In this document: positions 54,990 to 63,440 of the stretch, one piece after another
How the letters are laid out: every line of letters begins with the position of its first letter
Numbering within the stretch: position 1 is the first letter of the stretch
NCBI GenBank assembly: GCA_030345135.1
Contig: CP128386.1
Coordinates: 6,616,901-6,680,900, forward strand
Length of the DNA: 64,000 nt
Origin: Chitinophagaceae bacterium DXS
Lineage (GTDB): Bacteria > Bacteroidota > Bacteroidia > Chitinophagales > Chitinophagaceae
Direction: 5' to 3'
Program-made: the position numbers and the translations under genes
The notes under the pieces: model-generated
What the model saw: only the letters and a program-made list of their open reading frames with translations
The model's database searches: none
What the model was told of the DNA's origin: nothing

Positions 54990-55038
54990 GAAATGTCACA
55001 TTATAATTGCTACCTTGTTAGCTGTATTTGTTTTGTTA
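54990..55038. repeat. Short array spacer 4
   Basis: Only about 49 bp; the word 'ctaccttgttagctg' lies at 55009-55023, 15 bp from the SDR stop, in the position of the core sites of the other spacers. Confidence 0.4.
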
Positions 55039-55776
55039 TTACCAGGGAATCTCTCCTGTTTCAGGGTTATTTTCTTCACTAAAGAATTTGCCTGTTGAAC
55101 CATCTTTATCAATCAAAGCATATTTTACAATTCGTTTTCCTGCGACTTCTACCGTTCCGGGGCCACGATGTCCGTTAAAATCTGTCCTGGTATATCCGGG
55201 ACAAACCGCATTTACTTTAAAGTTAGTATCCTTTAATTCGTAAGCCAATACAACGGTATACATATTCAAGGCTGCTTTTGAAGAAAGATAAACGGCGCCT
55301 TTGTAGTCGTAATACTTGTAAGATGGGTCGCTGTGCAAAGTAATTGAGCCCTGACTTGAACTTACATTTACGATACGAGGTTCAGAAGATCTTTTCAACA
55401 AATCAATAAATGCTTGTGTAACTCTTACCGCTCCGTAAACATTTGCGTCGTATGCTGCTTTGAACTGTTCTACTGTTGCGTCAAATGCGGATTGTGGATA
55501 GCCACCGTAAATTCCTGCATTGTTGATAAGAATATCCAATGATTTTGTTTTCTTACCTATTACTTCACGGGCCTCCTGTACCGATTGATCATTTGTTACG
55601 TCAAGTTGAACGGCTTCTACATTATTTATTCCTTCAGTTTTTAGTTTGTTAACGGCTTCTATACCATTTTCCAAATTACGACTGCCGAGATAAACATAAA
55701 TTCCTTTTTGTGCAAGTTGTTTTGTTACTTCAAAGCCAATGCTCTTATTTGCTCCTGTTACTAATGCTGTTTTCAT
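55039..55776 (-). CDS. Short-chain dehydrogenase/reductase
   Basis: This 245-residue protein is a classical SDR: TGANKSIG cofactor motif (TGxxxxIG, residues 7-14), NNAG, the catalytic Ser in NVSSSQGS, the YKYYDYKGAVYLSSKAAL region giving Tyr-xxx-Lys, and CPGYTRTDF. It is NAD(P)-dependent, and the substrate is not identifiable. It is close behind the AraC gene (78 bp) on the same strand, which suggests an AraC-SDR pair, and it is the only complete canonical enzyme of the array besides the PNPOx-like one. Confidence 0.88.
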   Translation of the reverse strand: MKTALVTGANKSIGFEVTKQLAQKGIYVYLGSRNLENGIEAVNKLKTEGINNVEAVQLDVTNDQSVQEAREVIGKKTKSLDILINNAGIYGGYPQSAFDATVEQFKAAYDANVYGAVRVTQAFIDLLKRSSEPRIVNVSSSQGSITLHSDPSYKYYDYKGAVYLSSKAALNMYTVVLAYELKDTNFKVNAVCPGYTRTDFNGHRGPGTVEVAGKRIVKYALIDKDGSTGKFFSEENNPETGEIPW

Positions 55777-55854
55777 TTTTTTAATATTTTAAATGAATGA
55801 GGCAAAAGTAGAGCGCCAAAAAACAGAAGAAATGGACAAATCGTTTTATTTGCC

Positions 55855-56727
55855 CTACAAATCCTGACTGTGTAAAAAGTCACTTACACTTTTTCCAGTA
55901 CTTTTTTTGAAAAGTCTTGAAAAATAGTCAGGGTCATTAAACCCTAATTCATACGCTAATTCTTTTACGGAAAGATTTGAATAACGTAGTTTCCGCTGGG
56001 CTTCTATCATCAGTCGGTTAGTGAAAAAATCCTTTGGTGATGTGCCGGAATATTCTTTTACGATCCGGTATAAACTGTTGGTGGTTAAAGCCAGTTTCCC
56101 GGCAATTGCATTGATAGATGGTTGTTCTGTAAGATGCGTTTCCACCATTAATTTGAACTCAACAAACTTTGATAAATTGGTGTTTAAAATATTAACCGGT
56201 TCATTTTTAAAATACGCACTGTTCAATTCTGATAACAATAAATTCAGGTAGGCTAATATTATTTCTGAGTCGGTCGACTGTTTATCTGTATAAAGTATTT
56301 GATTCAAAATTTCAAAAACTTTTCTCACTCGTTCCCTTGCAGCACTGTCTAAGGTAATAGTTTGCGAGTTTAAAGGATTAACCAAAAACGAAAAGCGTTG
56401 CGGTAGAAAAGCCAACGTATTTTCATCAAACAAAACCTTAAAATATTTTAGATTGTCTGTTTTTGCGGGCGGTACAAAAATCTGATTAGGCATCGCAAAA
56501 AGCAAGTCTCCATCAGTAATGGTAATATCTTGTAAGTCCAATTTGTAAGTGATAGAGCCGCTGTCAATGAATACAATGAAATAGGAAGTCAACCGGCGGG
56601 GTTGAAGCTGTTTTTGTTGAATGTCAGTAGAAGGATAAGGATTGTCATTTGAGTTAACCTTAATCTTCAACTTGTCGTTCAGTAAGCCCTTTGATTTTTC
56701 GTTTGTTTTTTGCATTGGTCTGTTCAA
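55855..56727 (-). CDS. AraC-family regulator of the SDR gene
   Basis: This 290-residue protein has an N-terminal cupin-like part (residues 45-115) and a C-terminal AraC HTH (INAIAGKLALTTNSLYRIVKEYSG, then LSVKELAYELGFNDPDYFSRLFKKSTG). The SDR gene follows 78 bp downstream and is its likely target. The pair may form one mobile unit, since spacers lie on the outer sides only. Confidence 0.87.
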   Translation of the reverse strand: MNRPMQKTNEKSKGLLNDKLKIKVNSNDNPYPSTDIQQKQLQPRRLTSYFIVFIDSGSITYKLDLQDITITDGDLLFAMPNQIFVPPAKTDNLKYFKVLFDENTLAFLPQRFSFLVNPLNSQTITLDSAARERVRKVFEILNQILYTDKQSTDSEIILAYLNLLLSELNSAYFKNEPVNILNTNLSKFVEFKLMVETHLTEQPSINAIAGKLALTTNSLYRIVKEYSGTSPKDFFTNRLMIEAQRKLRYSNLSVKELAYELGFNDPDYFSRLFKKSTGKSVSDFLHSQDL

Positions 56728-56972
56728 AGTTTGGAAGGTGTTGTTTTACAATTAGCGCTAATGGCCACATCTTTGCGTTCGGCTAGGCATTTGAAAAACA
56801 TTCGGACCGGAACCGCTACCTGTGCAAGATACAAATGTTGAAAATATATTTTGTTGTCCAGTAGTTTTCGGTCAGCCAAATATGCGGCTGATAGTAGCAC
56901 GAAGGTGAGGATATGTTCGTTGCCCCTGCTGACGCAAAAGTGCCTGTTGGCTGCCCCAGGCGAGTCTCGAGT
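56728..56972. repeat. Array spacer 5 (attC-like)
   Basis: 'tttgcgttcggctaggcat' plus 'tttgaaaaac' matches spacer 1, and 'gtgcctgttggctgcc' is near the upstream stop. Inner words 'gtcagccaaata' recur elsewhere. Confidence 0.6.
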
Positions 56973-57374
56973 TCATTGAAATGATATAATTTCTAACTGT
57001 CCAAATTGTTTCATTGCATTAAAGATTGTCTCTGCAATTGAGTACTCGTTTGCTGAATATAAATTCGGTTTTGTTATTCTTAGTTTATTGTATCTGTCTG
57101 AAATTGCTTTTTCCGTCAAATTCGTTGTGTCGGAGGATAGTTCAAAGTCGTTAGCCATTTGCAGCCAATCTTTCAGTTCTTTTTTTGATTCCAAAATTGA
57201 AACGTAATAGTTGACGCCATTATACCTGGACGTCAGCAGTTTGTCTTTTTTCGTGAACTGAAGAGATTTGTCAGTAGTTGAAAATTGGAATTGCAGTTGG
57301 TCTTGGAGTTCGTCTGTTGTCGGCGCAGGTTTCGAATTAGGAACACCAATAAACACGAACATTTTAATTTGCAT
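56973..57374 (-). CDS. Array gene of unknown function, 133 residues
   Basis: ATG 57374 (MQIKMFVFIGVP) is preferred because a longer frame enters the spacer. Two short beta elements and amphipathic helices (DRYNKLRITKPNLYSANEYSIAE) are visible, with VNYYVSILES in the middle. No family recognised; cytoplasmic. Confidence 0.6.
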   Translation of the reverse strand: MQIKMFVFIGVPNSKPAPTTDELQDQLQFQFSTTDKSLQFTKKDKLLTSRYNGVNYYVSILESKKELKDWLQMANDFELSSDTTNLTEKAISDRYNKLRITKPNLYSANEYSIAETIFNAMKQFGQLEIISFQ

Positions 57375-57641
57375 AGAATTTTTGTATTTATAACTTGAAT
57401 AGTTAACCCGCAGTTCGATTTTTAACCAAGTGGCAGCCAACGGCCCGGGCTTTCTGCTGTGCTGATATTCCGTGATTCGTCAGCCCGGGACCGAAGATGA
57501 GTAAAGTTAATAAAGTTGATGATAAGTACTACTGTCGACCAATGTTCCGTCCGCCCGAACCACAGCTAAAAGATGCAGACGAAGGCCTTTCGGTCCGCCG
57601 CCATATACGCCAATGCACTTGTTACTTGCAGTGCTTCTTTG
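57375..57641. repeat. Array spacer 6 (attC-like)
   Basis: Contains 'cggcccgggctttctgctg', 'attcgtcagcccggga' (GGCCCGGGC/GCCCGGG inverse), 'gttccgtccgcccgaacc', and near the upstream stop 'caatgcacttgttac'. Shares CCGTC-GCCC words with spacers 3, 7, 8 and 10. Confidence 0.65.
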
Positions 57642-58325
57642 TCACACGAAAGTTGCTTCCCTTGTCAATACCTTATCCTCTAGACATAAGTCCGTTTTAA
57701 AAAGCTCTTTGACCTTTTTGGCAATTTCAATTCTATTTATTGTAGCCCTGTTTCTTCTCGCTTTTAAATAATTTTCTTTTGAAATTTTTTCCGCTAACTG
57801 TCCAACAGTTTGGGTTGCTATTTCAGTTGCAAAAAATTTGCTCGCTGTCCAACCTGAAAAGCTGAAAAAAGCTAAACCAGATAAAGCATACTGCCATTTA
57901 AAAAAGAATATAAGCAACGAAATTATTACACCGACAAAGTATGTCCACTTCAACCATTCTTTAATTTCAAGTATGTCGAACTGAGCGTCAAGCCTGTTTT
58001 TAACTTCTTTTACTTTTCTTCTACGGTATTGTCGAGGAAAAAGCATTTGTAAATCCGTGTCTGGAGTAATGCTATTCTTGTCAATGAGTAAAGTATAAGC
58101 AATTGCCTCGCGTAACTTGTAAAATGCTTGTTGCGTTGTACAATCATTGGAGTTTTCGCCCTGAACCTTATTTGCTATTATGTCGCAAAGTTCACCAAAT
58201 GTTTTTACGTCTTTAAGTTCTGTTTCGCCAAACTTAATTTCAAAAGATTTCTCAACCTTTTTCAAAACATCAGAAATATCTTCTGGATCAACGTTTGAAA
58301 GGTTGCATGTTTCGAGGTCCGTCAT
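57642..58325 (-). CDS. Membrane protein with ACP-like N-terminal units
   Basis: This 227-residue protein starts at ATG 58325. Residues about 10-55 (VLKKVEKSFEIKFGETELKDVKTFGELCDIIANK) look like the second half of an acyl-carrier-protein domain, and residues 65-100 (REAIAYTLLIDKNSITPDTDL) like another. No phosphopantetheine DSL serine is found. Two close membrane helices follow (about residues 123-160), and it ends with a charged helical region. It may be an ACP-like, membrane-anchored protein; the function is unknown. Confidence 0.55.
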   Translation of the reverse strand: MTDLETCNLSNVDPEDISDVLKKVEKSFEIKFGETELKDVKTFGELCDIIANKVQGENSNDCTTQQAFYKLREAIAYTLLIDKNSITPDTDLQMLFPRQYRRRKVKEVKNRLDAQFDILEIKEWLKWTYFVGVIISLLIFFFKWQYALSGLAFFSFSGWTASKFFATEIATQTVGQLAEKISKENYLKARRNRATINRIEIAKKVKELFKTDLCLEDKVLTREATFV

Positions 58326-58459
58326 AGCATTGCAAGTAATGTTAAAGCATGGCGACGTGGCGTTATTCGTCTGCTGAAATTGAAGCTGATTAGCAGACAA
58401 GAACCTGAAAATATGTTTGTTGCCCGCATATATGTCGATGCAATGTTACAGGCAGTTTT
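58326..58459. repeat. Array spacer 7 (attC-like)
   Basis: 'agtaatgttaaagcatggcg', 'gacgtggcgttattcgtc' and, 5 bp from the upstream stop, 'gatgcaatgttacaggcag'. The second half is almost the same as that of spacer 8. Confidence 0.7.
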
Positions 58460-59131
58460 TTAGAAGTCAGCTTCATAACCATGTCCATTTTTTCCGTAAA
58501 ATATTAACCACTTAGCCAAAGAATATACGATATGCAACTTGCTTTCGATTGTGCCTTCATCGCTGTCAGGCGGCAGTCGTTGTGTTTTCAAATACTCCAA
58601 ATTTCTTTCTTTGGCTATTTTGTCAGCTACAGCCATAAGTCTGTTCCCATAATCCAACGTTTCGTTAGCAAGTTTTGTCTCCCATGCCTCATTAACTAAA
58701 TCTTCCCCAATTATGTCAATACAGTCTTGAAGAAACTGTCCTCTGAATACATTTTCGTCTTGCCCCATTGCTATATAAACAGGAACACCGTCTTGTTCTT
58801 TTGCAAGTTCAATGACATAATAGCCGTCATGCTCTTTCAAGAATTGAGCTAACGGCGGCTTTTGTTCAAGTTCGTTGTATTTGTTTTTAATCCATTCGTA
58901 TGCTTCTTTGTCTCGTCCAACTCTAGGTGCCTTGATGGTCTCATAAGTCTGGATTTGATTTGCGAACCACTCTTGCAAAAGTTCGTCCCTTGTCGGATAC
59001 TTTTTACCTTTTAACTTGTCAAGAAATGAAGATTGAGGAATTTTGTCTTTAGTTACCAGTTCAAAAATGTCAACAAAACGTCTTTCGAATCCCGGTTTGG
59101 GTTTCCCCATAGGTCGCATGTCTAAGCCCAT
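58460..59131 (-). CDS. Array gene of unknown function (MGLDMRP family), 223 residues
   Basis: A soluble protein starting MGLDMRPMGKPKPGFERRF. It continues through a helical region with IAMGQDENVFRGQFLQDC and ends WLIFYGKNGHGYEADF. I recall similar hypotheticals in Bacteroidota but no function. Its start is set by MGLDMRP. Its stop is 5 bp from a spacer core site. Confidence 0.65.
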   Translation of the reverse strand: MGLDMRPMGKPKPGFERRFVDIFELVTKDKIPQSSFLDKLKGKKYPTRDELLQEWFANQIQTYETIKAPRVGRDKEAYEWIKNKYNELEQKPPLAQFLKEHDGYYVIELAKEQDGVPVYIAMGQDENVFRGQFLQDCIDIIGEDLVNEAWETKLANETLDYGNRLMAVADKIAKERNLEYLKTQRLPPDSDEGTIESKLHIVYSLAKWLIFYGKNGHGYEADF

Positions 59132-59369
59132 GATGTATTTTGGTATGTCGCTTCAAAATTGCTTGCAACGTTGAAGCATTGGCGGTGTAGTGGTATTCTG
59201 TGTTCCGTCCATCCGGTGCCGCTGCTGATTAAAGATACAAAAGCTCATTTTTTATTCTGCTACTTGGCGTTATTCTTCAGGCGAAACTGAAGCTGGATAG
59301 CAAATAAAAAGCTGAGAATTTATTCGTCTCCCTCCATATTGCCAATGCAATGTTGCAGGTAGCCTTACG
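59132..59369. repeat. Array spacer 8 (attC-like)
   Basis: 'cttgcaacgttgaagcattgg', 'tgttccgtccatccgg', 'gctgctgattaaagatac', then a half shared with spacer 7 ('cttggcgttattcttcagg') ending in 'ccaatgcaatgttgcagg' 10 bp before the upstream stop. GCAAC at one end and GTTGC at the other are inverse. Confidence 0.72.
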
Positions 59370-60044
59370 TTATGGAAAGGGACTATTCATGCTGCCTTCT
59401 GAAAAATAAAACCCTCCAAGCTTCCAGTCCTCTAACCATAATTCTTCTTGAATATTTCCTGCTACTTTGTCTATGTCCGAGAAATCAACCTTTCGTACTT
59501 CGTAAAAAACTTTTAGTCCGGAAATGTGTCCAATAACACGATAAATATAATCGGTACTTTTACCCAAATGGTCTTTTAATCTTTTTTCCTCCGCTAGTAG
59601 AGCCAACAAGCTCCAGTTGGAATATTCGGTATATAGAAATATATTTTCAATATTTTTTGAGTTTCCCATGCTTAATGCTACTCTTCTGACTTCGTCTATT
59701 TTTGAAGTTTTGTTTAGTTTGGGCTTGGTAACACTGTCAATAGACAGGTCATATAATTTGACAAGAACTTGCGAAAATCTATAGCCTATTTCTAAATTTA
59801 ATTTACCGATATCTTCATTTGTTTTTTGAATGTCTTCTTTTTTTGCTTTATAGTCATCATATAGCTTTATGCCTCCTGTCAGAAACACTGCAGACAATAG
59901 CCAAAGTCCAAAAGCGCTATTGAAAAATGCAGGTATAAACCATAGAAGATGTTTCTTAGGTATTTTTTGAGGAAGCAATTTTTGTACCTCATTTCTATAA
60001 GTTTCTTCAAGTCTTATTTTTTCTTTTTCTTGATCTGTCAACAT
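59370..60044 (-). CDS. Membrane-anchored array gene of unknown function, 224 residues
   Basis: Basic N terminus (EKEKIRLEETYR), one membrane helix at about residues 34-57 (FIPAFFNSAFGLWLLSAVFLTGG), a short coiled-coil-like segment (about 60-85) and a mixed C-terminal domain ending in KLGGFYFSEGS. No family recognised. It starts close to spacer 9. Confidence 0.58.
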   Translation of the reverse strand: MLTDQEKEKIRLEETYRNEVQKLLPQKIPKKHLLWFIPAFFNSAFGLWLLSAVFLTGGIKLYDDYKAKKEDIQKTNEDIGKLNLEIGYRFSQVLVKLYDLSIDSVTKPKLNKTSKIDEVRRVALSMGNSKNIENIFLYTEYSNWSLLALLAEEKRLKDHLGKSTDYIYRVIGHISGLKVFYEVRKVDFSDIDKVAGNIQEELWLEDWKLGGFYFSEGSMNSPFP

Positions 60045-60269
60045 TGGGAAATGCTTAAAGAATTATACTGTTCATGTTAACGTCCAGGCTTGGCGAAGAG
60101 CTGATATTAGCATTCCGTCGCGCCCGACCTGCTGCTAGATTTATGAATAAAAGTTCAGTTTTTTGTTATCGTCAAATTTATAACGTCGGGCCGAGAACAA
60201 AACAGTAGCGAAACAAAGTTGATGCTACATTCCGTCAACCAGTTTTTGCCAAACCTTTTGCATGCAGGC
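60045..60269. repeat. Array spacer 9 (attC-like)
   Basis: 'gttaacgtccaggcttggcg', 'attccgtcgcgcccgacc' and 'gctgctagatt', ending with 'gccaaaccttttgcatgcagg' by the upstream stop. Confidence 0.7.
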
Positions 60270-60968
60270 TTATTCATTGTAAACATTTATCAAACTCCAA
60301 TATTGTTTTATTTGTTTGCCTTTTGAAAATTCTTCGAGCCAATATTTCTTTGAAAAATTATTCATTTTTAAAGTGTCTGGCAAATATGTCAATTTGAATT
60401 TAGGTGAAAGCCAAAATGAAATGAAATCGCCAATGTCGTTTCTGTAAAATGAACCAATAAATTTAAACCTGTTTTGAATTGCGGTCAAATTCGAAAGTGT
60501 TTGAAACGGATTTTGGTCTGGGAAAATTTGCTTGACTGAAATTGAAGTATCTTTAATCACTTCTTGTCCTCCATTATTGATTTCTATAATTCTTACAATA
60601 GTGTCTTTGATTTTTAAAAAGCGAAATTCATTATATCTTGATGTATCAAATTGATAACTACTTTTAAAATCTTTGATAAAATTGTAAGGCTGCCACAGAG
60701 TCAATTTGGTTGTGTCATCATCGCGTTTCTGATAGAATGAGTATAATGAACTGCCAGATGATACTCTTTGCCAGAACTCAACGGAGCCTCGATTGCCAAA
60801 ACAAAATTTTCGCAAAAGGGTTAGAGAACTGCTGTCAATGTTATTTGCAAGATAAACTGCCCTTTGTTCAATGTCTTTATCTGTCACACTTGACGATGTG
60901 CATTTAACGAAAAATGTCAAACACGAAAGTGTCAGTATGAAAAATAGGATGGTACGCAAAGATTGCAT
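60270..60968 (-). CDS. Putative lipoprotein of unknown function, 232 residues
   Basis: Signal with hydrophobic core IILFFILTLSCLTFFVKC-type and lipobox near residue 22, followed by SSS. The mature part is strand/helix mixed, with KDIEQRAVYLANNIDSSSLTLL and a repeated LPDTLKMNNF. Probably outer-membrane or periplasmic. The 5' end is tight against spacer 10: its start codon overlaps a GTTGC-type core site (60966-60973). Confidence 0.6.
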   Translation of the reverse strand: MQSLRTILFFILTLSCLTFFVKCTSSSVTDKDIEQRAVYLANNIDSSSLTLLRKFCFGNRGSVEFWQRVSSGSSLYSFYQKRDDDTTKLTLWQPYNFIKDFKSSYQFDTSRYNEFRFLKIKDTIVRIIEINNGGQEVIKDTSISVKQIFPDQNPFQTLSNLTAIQNRFKFIGSFYRNDIGDFISFWLSPKFKLTYLPDTLKMNNFSKKYWLEEFSKGKQIKQYWSLINVYNE

Positions 60969-61277
60969 GCAACGTCCATGGCTTTACGCAGTTGTGGAAT
61001 TGGTCTTCCGTCTGCCCACAACCGCTGATGATTGAAATTGTTTGCTGAAGTTAAAATTCAAAGTTGAGAGTTGCTTGTCCAGCCTGAACTGCTGATTGGA
61101 TCTGCAAAACTGCCGATTGTACTTCCGTCACGCCACACTTGCTTAAGGACCCATGTTATGGGAAGGTTTTTCACGATTTTTTAAAAGATTTTTGCAGACT
61201 AAAATGCCGTTTATCATTAGCAAGGTGAGCTTTAATAGTTTGTTCATCCCTGGTAAAAGCATTTCTGGACTTTTGTA
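60969..61277. repeat. Array spacer 10 (attC-like, 309 bp)
   Basis: Starts at the start codon of the lipoprotein gene with 'gcaacgtccatggctttacg', then 'cttccgtctgcccacaacc', 'gctgatgattgaaat', 'acttccgtcacgcc', and ends with 'cccatgttatggg' at 61150-61163. The last 115 bp before the ABM-like gene show no further feature. Confidence 0.7.
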
Positions 61278-61547
61278 TTAAACTTTGTTTAAGAAAGTTG
61301 CGACCGGAGCACCAATGACTCCGGCTCTCTTTATATCTTCCTGCCTTTTGGGGTCACTCATTAAAATATCATAAAGTTCGGCATTGGGGGCCTCATAAAT
61401 CATGGTTATGTCATTTGGGTTTTTAACCGAGGTATAAAGACCAAGTAGCTTAGCGCCTGCTTTTTCAACCGCTGGCTGATCGGCATCAAATATTTTTTTC
61501 CATTCCCCGAAGTCTTTGACTTCATGTTGGATAATTGCCGTAATCAT
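61278..61547 (-). CDS. Dimeric alpha/beta-barrel (ABM-like) protein
   Basis: This 89-residue protein is read as the ABM/DUF3764-type fold: MITAIIQHEVKDFGEWKKIFDAD, LGLYTSVKNPNDITMIYEAPNAELYDI, with a helix to the C-terminal. The family holds small oxygenase-like or dimeric ferredoxin-fold proteins; its chemistry is unknown here. It is short but has normal composition. Confidence 0.72.
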   Translation of the reverse strand: MITAIIQHEVKDFGEWKKIFDADQPAVEKAGAKLLGLYTSVKNPNDITMIYEAPNAELYDILMSDPKRQEDIKRAGVIGAPVATFLNKV

Positions 61548-61975
61548 TTCTCTATTTTTTTAATTTTCGCCCTACTCATATGGCTTTTCGGGTTACGCCC
61601 CGTTTTTTAAGTGGTAGCCGGTCTCCACCTTTGTATACAATATACAAATCTTTTCTGGATGATCAAAGTTGTCCCATAGTTGTTCATCTCCCTATATAAT
61701 GCGTCACTTCATTAACTTGCCCACAATGATGGCATTGACGCAGTCTATTGCAACGCTTTTTATTACGTCAATGCCGCCTGTTAGCTGCTGTGCATTGATG
61801 CTACATTTTCCAACAATTAGAGGATGGATAGAAGCTAATGTTAAGGGTTTTGCGTTCGGGCGGGTTTCTGAACACAAAACTGTCAATAAGCACTGAACTT
61901 GAATAGAAGCACTTTCCCTTCATGTTTGTACGTCACCCGCGTGACGCAAACCCGTGTTATGGGCTGCCTTTTTCG
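61548..61975. repeat. Array spacer 11 (428 bp) with long inverted repeat
   Basis: Contains a perfect 10-bp inverted pair GGCATTGACG (61731-61740) and CGTCAATGCC (61766-61775), a palindrome CGTCAC-CCGC-GTGACG (61931-61946) and 'cccgtgttatggg' (61951-61963) 12 bp from the upstream stop. Small frames inside translate spacer DNA and are not called. Confidence 0.65.
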
Positions 61976-62575
61976 TCATGCGTTGTTTGCTTTATAAATT
62001 GTGTCGTAGTAGTCATGAGCTGAGGCAAAAACGGGAATTGTAGCCCAGGGTAGACCTTTCCTTTCAGCTACCTGTGTCGATGCTCTAACCAACTCCTGAA
62101 AACGCAATACAATTAAAAGTTCAGCCACATCACTTGCGGCTTTCATTTCTTTATCTTTATATTTTTCATTGTCCATATAATTCTGATAAGTTACTTGTAA
62201 GTCCTCAAAACCAGTCAATGGAAAACTCTTATCCGTTGAGTTTTCCTCCTCCCAATCGGCAAGCCAATCGGTATCGTCAACTCCACCAACTTTGTCATAA
62301 GCAAACAGGTCAAGAAACCACAAGTCGCAGTTAATTGTGAAACCATTCATCTCACCGTAAATTGCTCTGACGTCAAAATTACTCTTCACTTTTTTATGAA
62401 AGTCGGTGAAGAAATCAACTAACTTGTCCGTTTGATGAAGTAGATTTTTGCCTAATAATTTATTGAAGTCTGTCGGTGTCTGCGCCTTTAGCTTTGTTTC
62501 AGCAAGGAGAATTGCCTCGTCAAGTTTGTCGTCTTTTAAAAGTGTCCTGATGTTGTCTGATAATTCAAAGTTCAT
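61976..62575 (-). CDS. Array gene of unknown function, 199 residues
   Basis: ATG 62575 (MNFELSDNIRTLLKDDKLDEAI) is chosen, as a longer frame runs into spacer repeats. Helical N-terminal half, an aromatic/acidic middle (FTINCDLWFLDLFAYDKVGGVDDTDWLADWEEE) and a helical end with VAELLIVLRFQELVRAS. I do not recognise the family. Confidence 0.62.
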   Translation of the reverse strand: MNFELSDNIRTLLKDDKLDEAILLAETKLKAQTPTDFNKLLGKNLLHQTDKLVDFFTDFHKKVKSNFDVRAIYGEMNGFTINCDLWFLDLFAYDKVGGVDDTDWLADWEEENSTDKSFPLTGFEDLQVTYQNYMDNEKYKDKEMKAASDVAELLIVLRFQELVRASTQVAERKGLPWATIPVFASAHDYYDTIYKANNA

Positions 62576-62891
62576 TGTTGTTTGTTTGTTTGTTTGTTTG
62601 TCTTTTAAGGAAGCCCACAACATTCCGGGCTTTGTGCAGGCGTGGAAATAGAATTCCGTCTGCTTGCCCCGCTGTTGATTAAAAATATTTAGCGGAAGAT
62701 AAGTACAAATGCCGATGCATATCCGTCTACCCGAAGCACATACAACTGTCGATGATAATTCCATCCTGCTTGCAACAAACCACCCATTTTGTGTCGTTTT
62801 TTATTTTGCCAGAACCATGTTGCCGTAACGCCTGGATTGGTGCAAGCACCTGCTTGCACCAATAAAAGAATTATACTCACAAAGACGAAGG
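62576..62891. repeat. Array spacer 12 (attC-like), near-duplicate of spacer 3
   Basis: Starts with a GTTT/GTTTG run, then 'aattccgtctgcttgcccc' and 'gttgattaaaaatattt' as in spacer 3, to 'cctgcttgcaacaaacc'. A perfect hairpin GGTGCAAGCA-CC-TGCTTGCACC lies at 62839-62860 beside 'gccgtaacgcctgg'. No gene is called here. Confidence 0.75.
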
Positions 62892-63440
62892 TCATTTTCT
62901 CAAAAAAGCCAGGGAATTTCCAGTGCCATTCATCTTCAGGTAAATGGCGGGAATTCCATTTGGTTCATTTCCTGTTTCGTAGGTGTACACAATTGTTTTA
63001 GTGATCTCATTTTCGTTGAGATCCCTGTTCTCGACCGTCTTACCGTTTTTTGTTTGTTTATAATGAGCCGTTGCGGCATGGGTAGTAATTGTTTTATCAG
63101 CAGTATTGATCTCAACGGTTCCTTTGGACAGCGACTGGTGATATGTGCTTATTCCAGCAGAGGCAGTACGGGAAGTAAAATACTGCTCATAGGTACCATT
63201 AGCATTGAAATTAAAAGCGATCGCCATCTCAAAGCCGTTACCGATATATTCTGAAGGATTCTGCGACCAGTATTCTGTCATTGAAAAATATCCGTACATC
63301 CATTTGCCCTGCAATGCCGCAGGTACTTCAGTTTTTTGCCCGTCGCCATAAGAGTCCGGACCGATTGGTTGTTCTTTTTTACATGCACCACCTATTATGC
63401 TATTCAAGGTGAAAAGGGTTGCCAGAATAATTTTATTCAT
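62892..63440 (-). CDS. Putative lipoprotein of unknown function, 182 residues
   Basis: Signal with lipobox near residue 20 (IIGGACKKEQ), followed by a mostly beta-strand domain with FNANGTYEQYF, TVEINTADKTITTHAATAHY and a C-terminal IYLKMNGTGNSLAFL. This looks like a lipocalin-like lipoprotein common in Bacteroidota, but the assignment is weak. First gene in the transcription direction of the array. Confidence 0.65.
   Translation of the reverse strand: MNKIILATLFTLNSIIGGACKKEQPIGPDSYGDGQKTEVPAALQGKWMYGYFSMTEYWSQNPSEYIGNGFEMAIAFNFNANGTYEQYFTSRTASAGISTYHQSLSKGTVEINTADKTITTHAATAHYKQTKNGKTVENRDLNENEITKTIVYTYETGNEPNGIPAIYLKMNGTGNSLAFLRK

Noticed and set aside
61669..61896. Small frames on both strands of spacer 11
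   Set aside because: They translate palindromic spacer DNA.
62689..62895. 68-codon minus-strand frame with a signal-like start and ATGA overlap
   Set aside because: The leader and cysteine look like a lipoprotein, but the rest is a translation of spacer 12, which is also present in spacer 3 without such a frame.
51573..63440. Canonical chromosomal integron
   Set aside because: No integrase gene in the window and the spacer ends do not match the GTTRRRY/RYYYAAC consensus, so the term is used only as an analogy.
51573..63440. Interbacterial immunity (AID-like) gene cluster
   Set aside because: The array mixes an SDR, an AraC regulator, a PNPOx-fold and lipoproteins; nothing points to a common immunity function.
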